From the NCBI GenBank assembly GCA_016790165.1, contig JAEUPL010000020.1, positions 62,001 to 126,000 of the forward strand: a DNA stretch of 64,000 nucleotides. Reading direction: 5' to 3'. The stretch is from Burkholderiales bacterium (GTDB lineage: Bacteria; Pseudomonadota; Gammaproteobacteria; Burkholderiales; Casimicrobiaceae). The first letter of the stretch is position 1; each line of letters begins with the position of its first letter. The notes under the pieces are model-generated. The model was not told where the DNA came from and made no database searches. It saw only the letters and a program-made list of their open reading frames with translations. Made by a program: the position numbers and the translations under genes. Below are positions 58,280 to 64,000 of the stretch, in pieces.

Positions 58280-59209
58280 GTGCCGAGACCGCCACACCCG
58301 AAAATTTCAATCGTGACCCGAAGTACCCATCACCCGCACCGCCGCGCCATCCTGACGATGGTGCTCGCCGCCTTCCTCTGGAGTATCGCGGGCGTCTTCA
58401 CACGTCACCTCGACCACGCAAAGAGCTTCGAAGTCACGTTCTGGCGCAGCCTGTTCTGCGCTTTGACGCTCATGGTCTGGTTTGTCTACACGCGCGGCAC
58501 GGCGGGCGCCGTTGCCTATGTGCGGGCCAGTGGCCGTCCGGGCTTGCTATCCGGGCTGTGCTGGGCGGTGATGTTCACCTGCTTCATGATCGCGCTCACG
58601 ATGACCAGCACGGCCAACGTCCTGATCGTCAATGCACTCTCACCGCTGTTCGCCACGGTCCTTGCCTGGGCCGTGCTCAAGGCGCCCATTGCCCGGCGCA
58701 CCTGGCTGGCCATTGCCACGGCCTTCGCCGGAATGCTCATCATGTTCGCGAGTCAGGCGCAGGCCAGCGGCGCGGCATTGATCGGCATGGCCATCGCGTT
58801 CGGCGTTCCGGTGGCCGCCGCAGTCAACATCGTCACTCTCAAGCGAACGGGCGCCCACGTCGACCTGGCCCCCGCGATCCTTCTCGGCGCGCTCCTCTCC
58901 TGCGCGATCACGCTGCCGCTGTCAATGCCGATGGTCGCGTCGGCGAAGGACGTGCTGCTGCTCGCGATCCTCGGCATCTTCCAGCTCGGCATTCCCTGCG
59001 TGATGATGGTGCGCGCGAGCGCCCATCTCACAGCGCCGGAGGTGGCTCTCCTCGGTCTGCTCGAAGTATTGATGGGTCCGCTCTGGTCGTGGCTCGGCGC
59101 TGGCGAGGCACCCGGAGCGCCAACGTTAGTCGGCGGCGCCATCGTACTTGCGGCGCTGGTGGCAAATGAAATCGTGCCGAATGGCAGACGTCCGGTGCGC
59201 GTGACCTGA
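58280..59209 (+). CDS. EamA-family (DMT) transporter
   Basis: A 309-residue protein with ten membrane helices in two EamA halves (FLWSIAGVFTRHL and later LLGLLEVLMGPLWSWLGAGE). The GTG start at 58280 is uncertain; a GTG at 58313 is also possible. The substrate is unknown. It is next to the MFS gene on the same strand and may be in one operon. Confidence 0.85.
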   Translation: MPRPPHPKISIVTRSTHHPHRRAILTMVLAAFLWSIAGVFTRHLDHAKSFEVTFWRSLFCALTLMVWFVYTRGTAGAVAYVRASGRPGLLSGLCWAVMFTCFMIALTMTSTANVLIVNALSPLFATVLAWAVLKAPIARRTWLAIATAFAGMLIMFASQAQASGAALIGMAIAFGVPVAAAVNIVTLKRTGAHVDLAPAILLGALLSCAITLPLSMPMVASAKDVLLLAILGIFQLGIPCVMMVRASAHLTAPEVALLGLLEVLMGPLWSWLGAGEAPGAPTLVGGAIVLAALVANEIVPNGRRPVRVT

Positions 59210-59243
59210 CTGCGCGGCACACGATACCCTCATGGAGCAATGC

Positions 59244-59903
59244 ATGAAATTGTTTGGAAGTCGCAATTCACGTTCACTGCGCTGCGTATGGGCGCTGGAG
59301 GAAGCTGGCGCGTCCTACGACTATCAGCGCGTCTGGATGATGAAGGGCGAAGGGCAAGCGCCGTGGTTCAAGGAGATCAACCCGGCAGGCAAGATTCCCG
59401 TATTGCAGGATGGTGATCTCAAGTTGACCGAATCTGCCGCCATCGTTTATTACATCGCGGAGAAATTCCCGGCGTCGGGTTTGCTGCCCGACGATCTGCG
59501 CCTCCGTGCGGAAGTCCATCGCTGGACGTTCTTTGCGCTCACCGAGCTCGAACCCCACCTCTGGGCCATCGCGCAGCACCGCTTCGCGCTGCCCGAAGAC
59601 AAGCGCGTGGCGGCACTGGAACCGACGTCGATCTGGCAGTTTGGGCGCGCGGCGCGCACGATCGAGAAGCGCCTCGGTGTGTCACCCTACATTGCCGGCG
59701 ACGCCTTCACGCTGGCCGACATCGTTGTGTTCCATTGCCTTGTCTGGGCAACATCGGCGCGACTCGACCCACCCGGCGAAGCCTGCACCGCCTATGTCGA
59801 GCGACTAAGACAGCGCGATGCGTACGTTCGGGCTACCGAGCGGGAGCGTGTGGAGGCTGAGCGGCACGAAGCCACGTTCCTTGTCACACCTGTTGCAGGA
59901 TAA
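59244..59903 (+). CDS. Glutathione S-transferase
   Basis: A 219-residue GST. The ATG at 59244 (MKLFGSRNSRSLRCVWALEE) has a GGAG site and the usual GST start; an ATG at 59232 is less likely. The thioredoxin-fold motif NPAGKIPVL and TESAAIVYYIAEKF are followed by the helical C-terminal domain. Substrate unknown. Confidence 0.9.
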   Translation: MKLFGSRNSRSLRCVWALEEAGASYDYQRVWMMKGEGQAPWFKEINPAGKIPVLQDGDLKLTESAAIVYYIAEKFPASGLLPDDLRLRAEVHRWTFFALTELEPHLWAIAQHRFALPEDKRVAALEPTSIWQFGRAARTIEKRLGVSPYIAGDAFTLADIVVFHCLVWATSARLDPPGEACTAYVERLRQRDAYVRATERERVEAERHEATFLVTPVAG

Positions 59904-59981
59904 CGAGTGCGGCGCCCGCGACTGCCAGCGGGCCGGGCCGCCCGACGCGTGCCCCACGTCACCGCAGTAACAAAGGGCCGA

Positions 59982-61373
59982 TCAACTACAGGCCAGGATC
60001 GCCGTCACCACCTTGCCGGCGGCATCGAGCACCAGGACGCTGGACGTTTGCCCCTTGAGCATCTTCCATTTGGCGTCGGACGTGAACGCCGCCGTCAGCG
60101 TGACCCCGTCGCTACCGATGGACGTCGAAATTTGCGGGATCGACGCGGTCGCGATGTACGGTGCGGTGCCGCCGCTCACGGTGAAACGCGTCGTGCCCGA
60201 CGTGCAGTAGGTAGCAACCGTGTCAGCGACCATCGTGATGGACGGTGGCGACAGCGTCAGGTCGGTCGTCGCCGTCGGACGCGCGTTCGACCCGGGCGTC
60301 AGGTTATGTGTCGCGAGCGCCGTGGCGCCCTTCGCATCGGTCACCGTCACCGTACTCGCGGTGGCGGTGCAGGTCGTGCTGGCGCTGTTCGTCACCGTAA
60401 AGCGCGCACCGGCAGCAGGCAGCACGACGGCGGCACCCGGCGCCGCCGTAGTCACGCCGTCACCCAGCGACAGAGTGCTACCCGAGGCAAGCGAAATCGT
60501 AAACGGCGCCGTGCCACCATTCACGCCATATTCGCGCACCGTGTAGGGGCACTCGCTGGAGTAATAGCTGAACTGTCCGCCTGTCGTGGGAACGATGGCC
60601 AGGTCGCTCGCACCGTTGGTCTGCTTTAGCACCATGATCCAAGTATCCACCCGATGCCCACTCACCGTGTCGGTGGCGCGCAAAAAGGCTGACTCGGAGG
60701 TGGCCTCAACGTCGGCTTTCAAAAAGACGCTGGCGACGCCACTGCTATCCGTATTCACTGTCGCGATGCGCGAATAAAAGGCGTTGTCCTTCGTCGCGGA
60801 GAGCGTTGCACCAATCGTCAGCGCCTCAAAGCGCACCGACCGATTGCTGAGCACAGCGCCGTTGGCATCACGCAGCGTGACCGCGGCGGTTCCCAGCTCG
60901 CCCGCGCAGAGGGTGGCAGCAGTGACTGCGGCGTTGTTTTCCGGAGCGCAGACGGAACCGCTGGCGGGCGTCACGGCGATGCGGCCCGAGGGAATGGTTG
61001 CGGGCGTCACCGTGACGGTGACGGCGGACGTTGCACCCGCCGAGTCTGACACGGTGAGCGTGACTGCCGTATCTGCCAGCACGTTGTTTGGCGTGATGCT
61101 GAAAGACGCGCCGGTAATCGTTGCCGGCACCGGAATCACCGCCGTGTTGCTCGACTTGACCGAGAACGGCCCTTTACCACCCGTGATGCCGATGACGTTC
61201 GGCGTATTGCCAAACGCATTGAACGTGGCAGGCGTGGCGGAAAGTGTGGTTGCGGTTGTGCTGCTGGACGACGACGAGCTGCCGCCGCCGCACCCTGCAA
61301 GCAGGGAGAGCGCGAGTGCGCCCGCTGCAGAAACCAGAAAACGAGAGCCGAAACGAGAATGCCAGTGTGTCAA
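59982..61373 (-). CDS. Lipoprotein with Ig-like repeats
   Basis: A 463-residue protein. A lipobox LLAGC puts the lipidated cysteine at 28, followed by a Gly/Ser linker. The rest is made of beta-rich Ig/cadherin-like domains with Thr/Val-rich strands (VTLTVSDSAGATSAVTVTV). Such proteins often serve at the cell surface in adhesion. No partner gene is near. Confidence 0.82.
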   Translation of the reverse strand: MTHWHSRFGSRFLVSAAGALALSLLAGCGGGSSSSSSSTTATTLSATPATFNAFGNTPNVIGITGGKGPFSVKSSNTAVIPVPATITGASFSITPNNVLADTAVTLTVSDSAGATSAVTVTVTPATIPSGRIAVTPASGSVCAPENNAAVTAATLCAGELGTAAVTLRDANGAVLSNRSVRFEALTIGATLSATKDNAFYSRIATVNTDSSGVASVFLKADVEATSESAFLRATDTVSGHRVDTWIMVLKQTNGASDLAIVPTTGGQFSYYSSECPYTVREYGVNGGTAPFTISLASGSTLSLGDGVTTAAPGAAVVLPAAGARFTVTNSASTTCTATASTVTVTDAKGATALATHNLTPGSNARPTATTDLTLSPPSITMVADTVATYCTSGTTRFTVSGGTAPYIATASIPQISTSIGSDGVTLTAAFTSDAKWKMLKGQTSSVLVLDAAGKVVTAILACS

Positions 61374-61527
61374 GGTCAGATCCTGTCGTCGAATCCCCGC
61401 GCTGCCGCAAGGATTCCACGGTTGTCGGTTGCCGGGAGCAAGGGCCTCACAATGGCCCCGCAGCGAAGCAAAGCATGAAGTGTAGCCGCTGGCCTGCCCT
61501 CACGGCACCGGCAAGAATGGCGCAGAG

Positions 61528-62694
61528 TCAAAGGCGCTGCAAGCGTACAGTCGCCGCGTCAAGCGTTTCATCCCGCTTCGCGAAGCAAAAGCGGACGATC
61601 TTCTGCTCAGTCGGGGTTGCATAAAACGCCGACAGCGGGATGGGCGTGACGCCGATCTCCCGGGTCAGCCACTCGCAGCACGCGGATTCGCTCAAATCGC
61701 GCAGTGTCGGCACCTCAGCATAGCTCGCGCACTGGAAGTAGCTGCCCTCGCACGGCAACGCCCTTAGCGGCGTCGCCGCTAGCCCGGCCGCAAACCGGTC
61801 GCGTTTGGCCTGATAGAAAGCCGGCAAATCGTAGTACGGCGACGGGTCTTGCAGGTAGTCGGCAATGCCATGCTGCATCGGGCTATTCGCGGTAAACACC
61901 GTGTACTGATGCACCTTGCGGAACTCGGCGGTGAGCGCGGCGGGGGCGCAGACGGTCCCGATCTTCCAGCCCGTGACGTGAAACGTCTTGCCGAACGAAG
62001 AAATCACGAACGCCCGCTCGCGAATGCCGGCAAAGCACGCCGCGCTGTGATGCGGTGCCCCGTCGTAGACCATGTGCTCATACACCTCATCGGAGATGAC
62101 CCACACCTCACGCTGCTCCAGCAGAGCCGCCAGACGCTGCCAGTGCGCTGCTTGCCAAACGCGACCGCTCGGGTTGTGCGGCGTATTCACCACAATGGCG
62201 CGAGTGCGTGGGGTAAGCGCTGCCGCGATCCGGCCGAAATCGGGCTCGAACGTCTGCGCGACCAGCGGAACCGGCACCGCGACGCCGCCCGCCAGTTGAA
62301 TGTTCGGGATGTAGCTGTCGTAGCAGGGTTCGAGGACGATCACCTCGTCGCCGGGCCGCACCACCGCGAGAACAGTGGAAAGGATGCCCTGTGTCGCGCC
62401 TGCCGTCACGGTCACTTCGGTCGCGGGGTCGTAGCGCACGCCATGGATTGCCTCGAACTTGGCGGACACCCGTTCGCGCAACGCCGGCACGCCGGGCATC
62501 AGGGGGTACTGGTTGTGCCCGGCAGTCATGGCGGCGGTCACCGCGTTCACCAAGCGAGGATCGCAACCGAAATCAGGAAACCCCTGCCCGAGATTGATCG
62601 CGCCGTGCTGCGCCGCGAGGGCGGACATCACCGAGAATACGGTCGTGCCTACATTGGGCAGTTTGCTTTGCAGGTGGGGCACGGCGGCATTCAC
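61528..62694 (-). CDS. Methionine aminotransferase (YbdL-like)
   Basis: A 388-residue class I aminotransferase. The GTG at 62694 gives the family start (SKLPNVGTTVFSVMSALAAQ). The PLP-lysine phrase SSFGKTFHVTGWKIG and NTPHNPSGRVW are present. YbdL-like enzymes transaminate methionine and other bulky amino acids. The start is divergent from the CorC-type gene. Confidence 0.85.
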   Translation of the reverse strand: MNAAVPHLQSKLPNVGTTVFSVMSALAAQHGAINLGQGFPDFGCDPRLVNAVTAAMTAGHNQYPLMPGVPALRERVSAKFEAIHGVRYDPATEVTVTAGATQGILSTVLAVVRPGDEVIVLEPCYDSYIPNIQLAGGVAVPVPLVAQTFEPDFGRIAAALTPRTRAIVVNTPHNPSGRVWQAAHWQRLAALLEQREVWVISDEVYEHMVYDGAPHHSAACFAGIRERAFVISSFGKTFHVTGWKIGTVCAPAALTAEFRKVHQYTVFTANSPMQHGIADYLQDPSPYYDLPAFYQAKRDRFAAGLAATPLRALPCEGSYFQCASYAEVPTLRDLSESACCEWLTREIGVTPIPLSAFYATPTEQKIVRFCFAKRDETLDAATVRLQRL

Positions 62695-62764
62695 GTCGGG
62701 GATAATCTCGAGGACAGCGACGTCGGCTATAGTACCGTCTGCTGCTGCTTCCCGAGCGCCACCC

Positions 62765-64000
62765 TTGGACGTTCTCCTGCTTTTCGGGCTCATTCTGTTG
62801 AACGGGCTCTTCGCCATGAGCGAAATCGCTCTGGTATCCGCCAAAAAAATTCGCCTGGAACAGGCTGCCGCGCAGGGTGACCGTGGCGCCGCAGCAGCCT
62901 TGGCCCTCGGCGCTGAACCCACGCGTCTGCTCTCGACGGTGCAGACTGGTATCACACTGGTCACACTGGCCATGGGCGCTTTTGGCGAAAGCGCATTCAC
63001 CGAACGCATTGAGCACTGGCTTGCGCAGTGGCCCTGGGCGGCGCCTTATAGCAAACAGGCGTCGACGGTGATCGTGGTGGCGGCCATCGGTGTCGTGTCG
63101 CTGATCTTCGGCGAGCTGGTGCCCAAGCGAATCGGGTTGCTTTTCCCCGAAGCGATTGCGCGTCGCAGTGCGCGCCCCATGCAGTGGCTGGCGAGCGCTG
63201 CAATGCCGCTGGTGCGCATGCTCGCCGCAACGACCGACGCGCTGGTGCGTCCCTTCGGCAAGCACAAGGCGGACGAGCCACCCGTCACGGAAGAAGAAAT
63301 CAAGGGGCTCATGCGTCAGGGCGCACGCGCTGGTGTGTTCGAGGCGGACGAATCGCACATCGTCTCGCGCGTGTTCAACCTCGACGATCACACCGTCGAT
63401 CGCATCATGACGCCGCGCGCCGACATGGTGGTCATCGACACGGAAGCGGACGCCAACATCACGCTGGAACGCCTGAAGCAAAGTGATTTCACGCGCTATC
63501 CAGTGGTGAAGGACGACGTATCCAACGTTATCGGCGTCATCGACTCTGGCGACCTGCTCGCCCACTACCTCAAGAGCGGCAAGCTCATGCCCGAGCGCGT
63601 GCGCAAGGACGCTGTGTTTGTTCCGGAAACGGTCACGGTACTCGAGTTGCTGGAGACGTTCAAGCGACAGCGGGAATCGATGGCCTTTGTCGTCGACGAG
63701 CATGGCGAGGTGCTCGGCATGGTCACCCTGACCGACGTCCTCGAGGCCATCGTCGGCGACCTCGGCGATGAAGACGAACCCGCCAATTCAGACGCCACGC
63801 GCCGCGCTGACGGCACTTGGCTGATTGAAGGCGCCATGACCCTCGAGCGCTTTCGTGAACTGTTTCCGGAGGCGCCCGCGTTCGCGGGCGAGTCCAGTGG
63901 CGACTACCGCACGCTCGGTGGTTTCGTAATGGCGGAGCTCGGTCGGCTCGCGGCGGTGGCCGACGTGGTCGCGCATGGCGCTTTCCGCCTCGAGGTGATG
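62765..64000 (+). CDS. HlyC/CorC (CNNM) family transporter, 3' end cut off
   Basis: At least 412 residues in an open frame from TTG 62765 to the window end; the stop is outside. The N-terminal DUF21 membrane domain (LLLFGLILLNGLFAMSEIALV) is followed by two CBS domains (about 215-330) and the start of the CorC_HlyC C-terminal domain (GTWLIEGAMTLERF). The family is linked to Mg/Co efflux. The start is chosen by family likeness. Confidence 0.88.
   Translation, partial: MDVLLLFGLILLNGLFAMSEIALVSAKKIRLEQAAAQGDRGAAAALALGAEPTRLLSTVQTGITLVTLAMGAFGESAFTERIEHWLAQWPWAAPYSKQASTVIVVAAIGVVSLIFGELVPKRIGLLFPEAIARRSARPMQWLASAAMPLVRMLAATTDALVRPFGKHKADEPPVTEEEIKGLMRQGARAGVFEADESHIVSRVFNLDDHTVDRIMTPRADMVVIDTEADANITLERLKQSDFTRYPVVKDDVSNVIGVIDSGDLLAHYLKSGKLMPERVRKDAVFVPETVTVLELLETFKRQRESMAFVVDEHGEVLGMVTLTDVLEAIVGDLGDEDEPANSDATRRADGTWLIEGAMTLERFRELFPEAPAFAGESSGDYRTLGGFVMAELGRLAAVADVVAHGAFRLEVM

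Overview
The window is high-GC chromosomal DNA from a Gram-negative bacterium, most likely a betaproteobacterium of the Burkholderiales type. The basis is gene content: an orn / M48 peptidase / phhB / rsgA group, smpB with ratA and rnfH, obgE-proB, a paa operon with a TetR-type regulator, an outer-membrane barrel protein and a DegQ-type protease. No rRNA, tRNA, CRISPR array, phage or insertion sequence was seen. The species cannot be named from the sequence alone.

Layout. 1-3.5 kb: MoxR (partial), DUF58 and transglutaminase genes, then a convergent secreted beta-helix protein (3.6-5.5 kb). 5.7-11.9 kb, all minus strand: Pat-type acetyltransferase, dgoK, moaE, moaD, an outer-membrane barrel and mobB. 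11.9-21.2 kb: phenylacetate degradation. paaA-B-C-E, a TetR gene and paaF run on the minus strand; paaG, paaH, paaI and paaK run on the plus strand from the other side of a 92-bp control region. paaD is absent from its usual place, and paaJ and paaZ are not in the window. 21.3-28.6 kb: small accessory genes (a four-helix membrane protein, an MGMT-like protein, CobW GTPase, NAD(P)HX repair enzyme, VapBC, quinone oxidoreductase, and a LysR / cupin dioxygenase / crcB operon).

28.7-35.2 kb is the most unusual part. It is a minus-strand gene set: class III nucleotide cyclase with TPRs, a collagen-like (Gly-Ala-Thr) PAP2/vanadium-haloperoxidase fold protein, a cytosolic-looking subtilase with large insertions, and a LuxR regulator overlapping the subtilase by 4 bp. 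35.3-48.5 kb is mostly housekeeping: smpB, ratA, rnfH, pirin, Nudix, orn, M48 peptidase, phhB, rsgA, coniferyl aldehyde dehydrogenase, a FabH-like synthase, dienelactone hydrolase, trhO and a spermidine-synthase fusion. 48.6-64 kb: htpX with a heat-shock-like promoter, rpmE2, a membrane glycosyltransferase, obgE, proB, degQ, an aldo/keto reductase, two transporters, a GST, an Ig-like lipoprotein, a methionine aminotransferase and a CorC-type protein cut by the window edge.

Non-coding signals of note. A palindromic element of about 120 bp occurs in five intergenic regions (10.3, 17.5, 37.8, 43.5 and 57.0 kb), with ends like ACAGCTTTT/AAAAGCTGT and a centre like AAAGTTGACTTT. A 55-bp inverted repeat lies between degQ and the aldo/keto reductase. 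A TetR operator sits inside the paaA promoter. Other signals are a VapBC-type operator, a sigma-32-like htpX promoter, a strong rpmE2 promoter with a leader of about 145 nt, and two clear Rho-independent terminators.
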